DNA of 64,000 bases from Eutreptiella sp. 'Long Island Sound 2002' (Eukaryota > Euglenozoa > Euglenophyceae > Eutreptiales > Eutreptiaceae): positions 58,251,919-58,315,918 of the forward strand of contig OZ038385.1 of assembly GCA_964036045.1 (NCBI GenBank). The letters run 5' to 3'. A program made the translations under genes and the position numbers. The notes under the pieces are model-generated. The model did not search any database. It was not told the DNA's origin and worked only from the letters and a program-made list of their open reading frames with translations. How positions within the stretch are numbered: the first letter of the stretch is position 1; each line of letters opens with the position of its first letter. This document shows positions 31,713 through 41,729 of this stretch, in pieces.

Positions 31713-33280
31713 TGGGGGACAAAATAGCCAGCCTCTCCACAATAGAAAAACAGGGTGTTCTTGATCGATTTTCTTGATGGAACCTGACGAAAAACAGAAC
31801 ACAAACGGATCTTTGGAAATGCAGCTTGGCCGATTTTCTTCCCGTGTTCCCCGTTGAGCCTCCTCATACAGTCTACGCTTATTCTCTGACCGTTCCAAGT
31901 TTTCCTCCAGTGTCCCCCTTTTCTCCCCCATTTTTCTACCTTTCACAATCATTTGATTCCCCTACAATTTTCCACGCCCCTCCAATTTTCCTATGCCAGT
32001 AGGTGGTGGGTCCAGTGGTTGGTTTAGGGTGGAATGTCAAACCACCAACTCTTTGACACAACAATGTTCTCATCTGTGCCATTCTCTGGAGGTGCCCACA
32101 ACCTGACTGCTTTCTTCAGCACGGATTTTCTGCAGTGTGCTCTTCATTGCAGGCTGTGAAACTGCGTTGTTTGCGCGGAGGAGATCATTGTCCCTCGCTT
32201 TGATCTCGCCATTTTTTCTTTTTTGGGATTCTCGTGATGCACAGCCAAGGAGGAGGGCCTGAACCTCAAACCCCTTCCCCTTGTGCCCAAAGGGGATGCA
32301 AGCCTTTGCCCCTGCAAAGCCAAGGCCCTCAGCAGGTCCTTCATAATGCAGAATTGCAACCTCCCCCTCCCACCGGATGAACATGTTCCCCGGCTTCAGA
32401 AGAGGGGGTTTGTGCTGCGAAAAGAAAAAGTTTGTGCTGCAAACCAACTTCAGCAGCTCGACCCGGACTGCATTGGGGCATCATAGCACCAGTGCTGGCT
32501 CATGATGGGGTTTTTACGAGCTACCATTATGGCCTCAAAAGGTCAACCGAGAACTGCCATGCATTCTCAAGCTCCCCCCCCTCCCTTTTGGAAACTTTCC
32601 CCCATGCTGTTGCTATGGGTCACTGCCCCGTGCCCTGATCTTGCCAGGGATGAACTGTATAGTAGGATTCTGCTGCTCACTTTCCGAGATTTGTCTCGAC
32701 TACTCTACTTTGAACAAGTTTAAGTCTGAGTCAGTCCAAAAATTAAGGGAAACCCCTCCCCATGCTGTTGCATTGCTGTGCTGTTGCTTTTGTTGCCCAT
32801 TGTATTGCCGCCAACCATGGGTTCTGATTACCTCTGGGCTTGTGGGTCCGTCTGGCCCCTGGTGAGACGGCCCTTCCTGAGTTGTGTTGCTCCTCGGTGC
32901 ACCTCAGTGTTTTGTAACATTTTCGCAGCTAGGCAGCCCACTTTTGCTTGGTGCATCAAGCTAAGCGCCTTTCCCCCTGAGAATTGATAGGTTCCGGAAG
33001 ATATCCATGGTGATGTTGGCCCGCAGGGGAGGCATTAAGCCCACCAAGGGAAGCAGTGCTCGCTGTGCGTGCACCGTGTGGGCATTTGAATTCCCTGCGA
33101 TCACCATGCTTTTAATTTGGATAATTTCTCCCATGTTTGCTCTGTGGTGCACTGTTAGTGTGTTCCATACCCCCCCCTGACCAACTTTCGCTTTAAAGCG
33201 CGGTGAAATGATCGGCTTGTGGTTACAACAAGACGCATGATGGATTGCCGAATGCTGCACATGCATACCAGCACGTGCAT
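31713..33280. other. No recognisable gene
   Basis: ORFs in several frames with no family resemblance, and no repeats of note. Confidence 0.4.
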
Positions 33281-33285
33281 GTCTG

Positions 33286-33347
33286 CCCCCCCCCCCCCCC
33301 CCCCGCCTAGCTTAGGTCACACCCCCCCCCCGCCTAGCTTCTGAAGC
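33286..33347. repeat. C19 run and CCCCGCCTAGCTT duplication
   Basis: A 19-base C run, followed by two copies of a C-run plus GCCTAGCTT module. Confidence 0.9.
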
Positions 33348-33587
33348 TTCACATGTTTGTTTGGCACTCTATTCACACAATTTTCTGTCAACTGAATCTA
33401 GGTCTCGCCCCCTAGACCCCTTACCAATGGCAAAAAAGGAAATTGCATTAATGTGCCTCGTGCACACTGGGACGCCTACGGGCGTGGCAGTCTCCCACTG
33501 CATAACCTCGTTTCAGACTCAGCTAATCCTCACTACGTGTCAGATCCGCTACCACGCCATTGTGGGATCATTGTAGCACTGGACAGC

Positions 33588-33675
33588 TCTGAACCTTGAT
33601 TCCGAGAGGTTATCTCGAGTACTGTGAAGTGAGCAGGCTACGCCAGCTCATCTTAGTCTGAACCCCCCCCCCCCC
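33588..33675 (+). repeat. 75-base dispersed repeat, copy 3
   Basis: GATTCCGAGAGGTTATCTCG, then AAGTGAGCAGGCTACGCCAG, ending in CTGAA plus a C-run where copies 1 and 2 have A-runs. Confidence 0.7.
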
Positions 33676-35300
33676 AAAGGAAATTGTCTATGGCGGGGAC
33701 ATTCAGTCAATCAGAACCGACCATTGTTCCCCCGAAAGGAAATTTTATTAATGGAAAAAACTATTTGTGCCTTTTTTGGTACATAGCCTTTTGGGTTCTT
33801 TGGGCTCTTATCTGATGCATGCTTGGCTGGGATACAGAGCAAATCACATGACCTAGTTGTGCCCCCAACTCATCAGCTGTCTGTTTGCCAAAGGGTTTCA
33901 CATTATTTGCACTGTAAGTGGACCTGATGCTGTCTGGTTATTGGAGGCTGCAGGTCGGTTTACCTGTTGTGAGCCATTGTTGTCTGCTGAAGCGGGTGCC
34001 AGACAGAGGAAGCTCTCCACCACTGGGAGGGCGGGCATATTTTTATGGATCTGCAGGGCAATTATGCTTCTCCCTCCCACCACCAATGCTGCAGTATTCA
34101 GACAGTAATACTTCAGAACTATTTTGTTGGGAACATAACTGAATTTTACAGTCCGGGGATGCTTAAATGTGAAGCCTGCCAGGTCTGGCAGGGGACTGGA
34201 CACCACAGGGACGATGTGCTGCGATTGTGCAAAGTGTCAAGCACACTACCTGAATTTACTTTCACGGTACTATTGCTTGAACTGCTTTCAATTTTACATG
34301 TCACTGATTTCCCTCAGGGCTGTCCGATGCAGCGATTCTCCATGGTAGTTGATGAAGAAGGCAGCACAGTGCCTGTTTGGAACAATGTATGCCTGATCTA
34401 GGCAGTAATTGATCCCAGCAGCATGTAACCAGGTCTGTATATTACAGAAGTCTCACCTTCCTGCCCTATTTGGAGGTGTGGTTCAGTGTCAACAACAGAA
34501 GTGTGTTCGGAACATATCATCTTTATGTGGAGGGATGGATTTGGTGCGCCATGAGGTTTCGATGCAGCCGCTGCATCATGCGGTTGTTGCCCCAAACAAA
34601 CTGAAAAAACATTTGCAATCCCCCCTGCCCCGCGCCCCCCGCAGCACCCCGAGTAATACTACTTCTCCGCCATGTGCCAAAACTTTGATTTCCATTTTTT
34701 CCGGCATCAGCACCCACCTTGACAAGTTTTATTTCACCGGTCAACAGCAAAAACAGCCGCCTGCTGCAAGCTAAAAGAGTGATGACATGTTGTTTACACC
34801 CCCAAAAAAACACCGCTGCCTGACCAATTCCCCCTGCCTCCAGCCAAAGGCAAAAAAAACACCGGTGTTGATCAGTGGGCCAGTGATGCAGACAGCCCCA
34901 TTGCTGAATGCCCACATAGAGACATCCTGCACATGGAAACATTTTGCGGCCCCATCTGTATATCAAAGCTTAGAGGAAGCCAACAATTAAAAAGCGCACC
35001 GCAAAAAGTTCTACCGTAGGTCACCAGACATATTATACCAAGACTCAGGAATATCGGGTGTCAGGACTGCTAGCACCTGAATAAGTTCACAAGGAAGCCC
35101 TCATGTAATGTCCTAATTGCTCCCACCCAGTTTGTGTTCCATTTCGTGATGATTTCATTGTTGTACAGCCCCCCAATGTCTCTCATTCGATCAGAGTTCT
35201 CATTTTTAGTTTCCCCTACACCTACATGCATCTGTTGCACTCTTAATTTGATGTTTTTTTAGCATTTGCCGTGATGACCAGGGAGGCCGAGGCTGATTTC
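33676..35300. other. No recognisable gene
   Basis: No ORF with a family signature and no RNA gene. TCTATGGCGGGGACATTCAG at 33687 is related to 28593. Confidence 0.4.
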
Positions 35301-35311
35301 ACTGAATTAGG

Positions 35312-35429
35312 CTTTGTATTTGAGGCTCAACTAGGCATGGCATAGAGAATAAAGATGCATTTATGTCATGCTTTGTATTTGAGGCTCAACTAGGCATGGC
35401 ATAGAGAATAAAGATGCATTTATGTCATG
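35312..35429 (+). repeat. 59-base tandem duplication
   Basis: Two essentially identical copies starting CTTTGTATTTGAGGCTCAAC at 35312 and 35371. Confidence 0.95.
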
Positions 35430-35479
35430 CTGAGCAGTGTTTTTACCTCAATTTGTATTTGCTGTCTGTCTGTCTGCTT

Positions 35480-36060
35480 TTCATCCAAGACTACGCCTCC
35501 ATAGATACCTCTTTGATTGGCATGTTTAAACATTTGCCTAAGCATAAGAATGGCAAGAAGATAGGTCTAACTTGGGATGCTTTGGCCAATGATACCTTTT
35601 TGAAGCTCAAGCACGCTATCACCGATATTGTGCCTTTGTAGTTGGCGGATTTGGATAAAGATTATGTCCTCACCTCTGACACTAGTAGTTGGGTAGTGGG
35701 GGCTGCACTACAACAAGGGGGTCGTGACGGCGTACTCTGCCCCCTAGCCCTTTCTCCTATAAAGTTTCGGGTAGCCAATTGAATTGGAGCCCTTGGGAAA
35801 AAGAGCGCTATTGCATAGTGGCGGCACTTCTTAAATGGCATGGATGGGTGGGGAATAAGCGTGTGGAAGTAGGTACAGACCACTATAGCTTGGAAAATGG
35901 GGCTACGGAGGACCTCAAAACCGTGGGCAGGCCCTCTCCGCGCCAAAGCACGGTGGCATGAGTTGTTTTCTAAGTTTGGCCTCCACATTTTCTACACTCC
36001 GGGGTTGTGAACCTGGTGGGTGATTTCTTTTCCCGTTGGGCGTACCTTGCTACCCCGGCT
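35480..36060 (+). pseudogene. Ty3-like pol remnant: RNase H region
   Basis: Decayed retrotransposon sequence. The first part reads FIQDYASIDTSLIGMFKHL and LTWDALANDTFLKLKHAI, the RT/RNase H connection of Ty3 elements, then a stop, then LTSDTSSWVVGAALQQ (usual TDAS...GAVLxQ). After a frame change come EKERYCIVAALLKW and VGTDHYSLE, matching the later RNase H blocks. It ends in a DFFSRWAYLATPA segment, equivalent to the DALSR end of Ty3 RNase H. Several stops and shifts make it non-functional. It is interrupted at 36061 by a hAT-like element and resumes after 37420. Confidence 0.75.
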
Positions 36061-37420
36061 TAGAGGTGTGCATGACACTGCAATTTTCAAAATTTATGAA
36101 ACAAAAAACAGTCGAGTTTCATTTTCATTGAAAAGAAAATCGAAATTTTGTCATTTTCGAAATTCTGCTCATTTTTTCGAAAATGAATGAAACTATCGGT
36201 CATCCTCCAGGTTTTTCTATTGGTGTCTGTGGCACTCCACAATTTGCTTCAACCTCGAAAAGTACATAGTTTAACTGTTTGTAACTGCCAATTATGGTCT
36301 GGAAATTATCACACAAAATGAACAACTATGTGTCTGTCCAATTGTCTTTAAAATTGCCGACTTTTTCTTGCTCAATTTGGAGAAAAAAAATATTTCATAT
36401 CCAATTGCAGTGCCTGCACCTGAGGTGCAGTGCGTGCACCAGAGTTGGAGCGGGTGCACCAGATACGACTCACTGCCAACTCAGCACAAATGCACCTCTG
36501 CACTTTTCAAAATGCCGCTGCAGAAATCTATTTCCCCAAACAATCTTGCCATAATTAATTGATCATTGTTTCCCCTGTTTTGTTTCTTCATTTCAGGCCT
36601 GCTCTGCACCACCATACCGCTGGCAGATCACATCTAAATCCTTGACAAACAGAGAAGCTATGGTTCTTCTGTCCAAACACCGGTGAAGTTTCTGGAGTAG
36701 CATCCCTGCTGCTGACAAAAAGAAATTGTTCAGTGCCACCGTCGAAGCTTGAGAGCCCTCATACAAGTGGCCAAAGGGCAAAACTGTAGGTGCGTTCACA
36801 TTTTTTGTTGACCATGATGGGGAATGCTATTATCTCAGTGAGGAACAGTACAAACAATATGCAAGATATGTCGCACTATGGACAACACCGGCTGAACAAA
36901 GAAAAACGGAGCTGGCACAGCTGGCAAAGGTAGAAGTACAAGCAAAAACAGGCATCTGTTCACCATGCTCTCCTTCTGCATAAGGTCGTGGACCACGCCG
37001 CAGCCTGATCTATAGCCACTTTAAGCAACAATGTATGCAAAAATGATTTGGTGAAAACAAAGATTCGGGCGTGTCATGCCTCAAACAAAGCCTTGTATAG
37101 CCTACATTTTTATGATGGTCATTGAATTCTCAAAAGTTAACGACAATAATGTTCACATCGTGTGAAAACAAACAAATCAATGCAAACGCCTCATGTGCCT
37201 TGACTTGCAGTAGAGACGGTGCGTTATGATACTTTATAGTACTGTTCAGCTTTAAGGTTGATGCACCCCTACATAATTCAAGGAAAATTTTCGACATATT
37301 TGAAACGAAAATCAAAATTTTGTCAGTTTTTCGAAAGACAGTTTTTCAAATTTTTCATTGCAACGAAAATCAAAAAGTTGTCGTTTTCATTTGGATCTAA
37401 ATCTGTCTTGCACATCTCTA
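36061..37420. mobile_element. hAT-like non-autonomous DNA transposon inside the Ty3 remnant
   Basis: The ends are inverted repeats: TAGAGGTGTGCATGACA on the left, and TAGAGATGTGCAAGACA as the reverse complement of the right end (37404-37420). hAT superfamily ends commonly begin with a T/CA-R-N-G-type pentamer followed by a GTG-rich stretch, which fits. Subterminal regions at both ends are rich in TTTTCGAAA/GAAAATC motifs, typical binding-site clusters. No transposase ORF is present. No clear 8-base target duplication is visible. The Ty3 reading resumes immediately after the right end. Confidence 0.65.
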
Positions 37421-38335
37421 GTGTCCATACATGGGACGGCCGAAGCAGATGGGGATGTGCAGGGCATGATGGCGGCCGAGCGGGAAGAGCTCCTCGCCCC
37501 TCCGCTCTTGTTTCGGGCACTTGTGGCGCCTGTTGCTACTCGGTCCTGCGCTATTGCAAAACCCTACTCCCGTGCTGTTGGGTCATCCCTTTGTGTGCCC
37601 CCCCCTCGGGCTTGAGCTCCAGGGGGGGGGGGGGAGCACCACAAAAAGGTTTGGAAACTGGACCGAATCCGCAAGATGAAAAAATCATGGAGGGGACACA
37701 AGAAAACAAGGCCTATTGAAATACATTGGGAAGATGCTCCTAATGTGTCAAGCACTACCCAAATTGTGACCGTTATGAAAACATATCGCGAGATGCCTTG
37801 AACAGGTTTTTCCCGGACGGAGTGAGGTTAGTTGACAACAAACTCGTCCGCAATAGACAGTGGTGTGTCCTTACGCCTCTAGTGCACCATTTGGTGGCCG
37901 AATACCATGATGCACTACATCTAACTACGTCTAGTGTGGAGACACGGGAAAGAAATAGATCATGGTGTGGAGGGTGAGGGGTTCGGTAAGCGGTGGAAAT
38001 GCAATGTCAAACGTGTCCCTCATGTATCATTCGCATGCATGGTGCTATGCAAAAAAATGGGCAAATGACTCCTATGCCCATACCTATGGAGCCTATGGAC
38101 TCTTAACATTGGACTTGTTTCACTATCGTTCCACATTTCATGATGAAGAAGAGTATGACGGAATGCTCCTATACGCATGCCGGCTTTCTGGCTACCTAAT
38201 CGCGATTCCTATCCCTAAACCTCGCCACAAAGACAAAGACGAAAACCTCACCTGGAAAAGAGCTGCCCACTTTGTCATGGAACGGTGGGTTGATCGGTTC
38301 GGAGCCCCCCGTGAAGAAAGATGTCCTTGAATTAT
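37421..38335 (+). pseudogene. Ty3-like pol remnant: integrase region
   Basis: Continuation of the 35480-36060 element. After the inserted transposon a frame reads HGTAEADGDVQGMMAAEREE, a spacer region. Near 37810-37940 there is a broken zinc-binding and linker region, and 38070-38330 gives an integrase core-like segment (YGLLTLDLFHYRSTF... YDGMLLYACRLSGYLIAIPIP... ERWVDRFGAPRE). Multiple stops and frame changes. A C-run followed by a G-run (37595-37634) interrupts the spacer. Confidence 0.7.
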
Positions 38336-39240
38336 GCCCTAGGTCTTTTGATGTATTCCTGCAGGTTTTGTAATTGAAAATCCCAAACTAAAGCAGCAAG
38401 TAGAGCAAGGACTGAATGTGGATCGAATCAATGATTGGTTTTGGAATCCAGTGTAACACAGAAGGGCTGCAGATAGACAAAGCAGGTTTATGCACATAGA
38501 TTCAATCACAAATGGATAATACAAAAGGTTTTAAATGAAAATTGGTCAGACTCTAGCCTCAGAGGTTGCATTAGGCACTTCATGTGCACTCTTTTGGGTG
38601 AAATGGTGCTGGTTAGGACTGAGGGGCATAGATGTCAGGACCACACAGAAAATGACTTGGCCAAGCAACTGAATTCAGAAACAGTTACAAAGTAGGACCA
38701 CAATAAGTGGTAGAAACAATTGAGTATAGGGGTCTTGGGGTGGGAGACCACTTAGGCTTAACCTCCAAGGCCAACAAGCATGTAATGCCTGATTTATGTT
38801 GGTATGTCCTCCATGAAGGAAGGTACCTCCGCTCAGTTGAGTGGTAGGGGTGAACTTCATGGGGGGGCTAGGGTCACAACCCTAGTTACTTTGAGAAAGT
38901 GTACTTTAGGCAACAAAAGAGAGATAAAAACAGCTAAGTTTGTCTTAACATCAACAAAGGGTTTTAAGGGGGGCTTAGCCTGGATCAAGCCCTCCAAGAA
39001 AGACATGGCAGTGACTTTTTCTTACTCCCCCCTGGAGTACTAGTTAGCTAAGCTAGTAGGACCAAGGAAAAAGGCTCAAATATTCCCAAAATCACCTCAA
39101 AAAAATGCATTAAACTTACCAAAAACATCCCCATCACTTCATAGAAGCCTATCACACTGTAGGGACCCTTGAAAAACAGTGTAATGTACCGTGAATGATG
39201 TCCCTTCGAAGGGGCATTCCTCAAAAGTCGCCGGCGTGCG
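38336..39240. other. No recognisable gene
   Basis: Short ORFs only. No repeats or RNA genes seen. Confidence 0.4.
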
Positions 39241-39244
39241 GCGA

Positions 39245-39332
39245 AAACTTTTGGAAAAAATTTGAAGGTAGTGGGAATTGAACCCAGGACTCCCTGCCTA
39301 GAGCACATGTGTCTGTCCACTAGGATACAGTC
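39245..39332 (-). other. tRNA-derived SINE head or tRNA pseudogene
   Basis: The minus strand reads a tRNA-like module: a TAGTGG D-loop stretch, an anticodon-arm-like stem with 4 of 5 pairs, and TGGGTTCAATTCCCA, a T-arm with 4 of 5 pairs and a B box. Position 33 is C instead of the invariant T and no good acceptor stem forms, so it is unlikely to be a functional tRNA. Confidence 0.45.
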
Positions 39333-41729
39333 GAACGCTCTAATGCGGACGGCTATCGCTGTATAAACAGCGTTTTAGTATACGTCCTGACTAAGGGCCA
39401 GGGCGGAGCAATACTCCCAATGGAGGACACAAACCCCCAGGAGCTGGAAAAAATAGAAAATGGAACCAACAGGGAGTGATTCCTGCGGTTTAGCCGAAGG
39501 GGTTGCGATTTAGCAAGTGAAATCGTTAAAACTCGACGAGACCACGCGGGAAATCGTCATTTTTACACATAACTCAAAGTCGCAGACAAGCGCAAAGGAA
39601 GCGGACTCCAAGAAAAGGGTTGCGCAAGCGTAAACGGCTTTTGGAAAAGAAGGTATGAGCCGTAGTTTTCAAAGTTTTAAAGGAAATTTTTGCACAGTTG
39701 CATCAAAATTTTTATAAACTTCAGAGAAAAGCATTCAAATTCAGCCCACACCACAGAGCAGTTCAACAACCCGCCTCTCAGGTATGTCTGTGTCACCTCA
39801 CACTCACGCATTGCGTTCGTGTTGGTTGTTCCGTCAAAACGTTAGGGTTGTCAACGCTGTGCTCGTTGGGGGGTCGGGTGTTCTTCTCTCGTGCTCTGCA
39901 CAGGTAAAAGCAGGAATGAAAGGTATGTGATGCGAATGGAGCGCGCAGCGCGCACGTAGGGTTAGAATATGCGCTGTGCTCGCGATGCATGTGCCTAATC
40001 GAGGCCTCCACACGCTGTGACGCTTTACCTGTATCCGCAATTCACCCTTGTTTTCCTTTTTCACAGGTATGACAGAAAGCGTTTGTTCGTGTGCGGCCGT
40101 GGCGTTAAAGTTGAGTTGCTTAAAACGCTTAGGTTTGTTTTGTGTTCGTTCCAATTCGGCATTCACACGATGCATGGTGAGTAAGGTAGGTTAGCCGAGG
40201 AGGAGCTCACCTCCTGGTTGAGTCAGTGGTTAAGCCTCCCTTCCCTGCGTGCACATGATGCATTAAAGGGTAGGCCACGCGAATTGCGCACGGTAAACCT
40301 TGTTTAGGTTACCCAGAGGCTCCTCGGTACGTTCTTTAAGAGAACCCGGGGAGTTTCTTAAAGCTTGCTTGCTTGACAGGGGTAGCTGAATCTTTAGCGT
40401 GTTTGCGAACAGTGTATTATAGGTCACACTGAGAAGGGTATAATACCTGGAGTGTGGCTTGGTTCCTCCGTCGCAAACGCCCCTTCATCTGCCTCTTTTG
40501 TACAGGTGGGAGAGGTTAAGGGCGATTGGTGCACGCAGCAGCCGCCTTCGGCGGCTACCATTTTTCTTGCCCAGCAAACCAGGGGCGCTGATCACAAATC
40601 AAATCACTGTGCCTCAGCCATTAGTGGCGAGGGCAGTCCGACCTCAAAGACATCTGCGCTGTGACGCAACGAGAGCACCCCTTCCCTCCAAGCCCTAGCA
40701 GGGGAAACGCGTTGCGGCGTCCCCTGTTAGGCCACAGCTGCTTAGGAGCGCTGTGTTCTCTTGTCCTTTTCACAGGAGGGCCACTAGGGCCTGAGTCTTC
40801 CTGGACAGCAGCCCCAAGTAGCGTGTGTAGGGGTTAGGGTCAGCAGGCCTGGCAGGAGTGGAGTGCAAGTGATGAGTGCTCACCCTGCCTTCGAAGGCCG
40901 GTGCTGGCGTTGGTGAGTGTAGTGTAGTGGTGTCTCCTGTCCCGCGTGCTTTTCCTCGTGGGCAGGGGAGTGCGTTAGCTTTTGGCCAGTAGCAAAAATG
41001 GGCGTTTTGTATGCCCTTAGCACACTTGGCCACCCCTCCCCTCTTAGTAGGTAGGGCTTTTGCCGTCTTACCCCAAGGATAGGCGCCAGCACAGAAATTG
41101 GGCGCCATAGCAGTGGTAATAGTACCTGATTGGGACCTTCGGTCCGACGTCAGCGAAGCCCGGTCTCCGGGAGCCACGCTGGGGAGAGAAGTGAGACACA
41201 TACAGACATACGTAGCACACTTAGGGGTATGGTAAACCCTGTAAGGAAGGGTAGAACCCCATGGGTCTGGACCAGTGAGGGGTCCTAACTGTGGGCTCGC
41301 TTGTCCCCAAGGAGGGAAGACACACCTTGCCTCATAACACCTTGCTTGTCATTCCCCCCCTGGTGTAGGAAGCCACCGTTCTTCGTTGGCTCACCAAGGT
41401 CATTACATTAGGGCACTACCCATGCAACACATGGTCAACAAGGCAAACACTCGCTGGGTGGCTGCAATCATGATAAGCGGCCACCTGGCTCACGCTGGAA
41501 ACCATAGGCATGGGTCTGCAGGGCACAGACAGGGTCAGTGCAGTGCTCAGTATGCAGTAGTCTGTGAAAAACCAATGGCCTTTGGCCAGGGAGTGGTTGT
41601 GACGGGGGGCTAACGGTCCTGTCCTGCGATGCAATGCGGGGCAACTGTGACAACTGCTCTTAAAGCCATACACAGGCACGTCTGCAGAAGAGTGCTCACT
41701 GCACCTGTCAGTAGACTGACACAGGGAAA
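39333..41729. other. Non-coding flank, possibly containing the 3' LTR of the downstream Ty3 element
   Basis: Contains repeated AGGTATG-type motifs (39780, 39923, 40067), also common at 45.2-46.2 kb on the other side of the Ty3 pol. The block AAAGCGTTTGTTCGTGT...GCGTTAAAGTTGAGTTG...ACGCTTAGG at about 40076-40134 has a diverged direct relative at about 46047-46110. On the minus strand, GGGGGGAATGAC at about 41351-41362 could be a polypurine tract with an LTR beginning TG. Two GAA/TTC-triloop hairpins lie here (40540-40556 and 41133-41145). Confidence 0.4.

Noticed and set aside
40200-40270. TGGTTGAGTCAGTGGTTAAGCC, which looks like a tRNA D-arm
   Set aside because: No T-arm or GGTTCGA B box follows at a suitable distance, and no acceptor stem forms.
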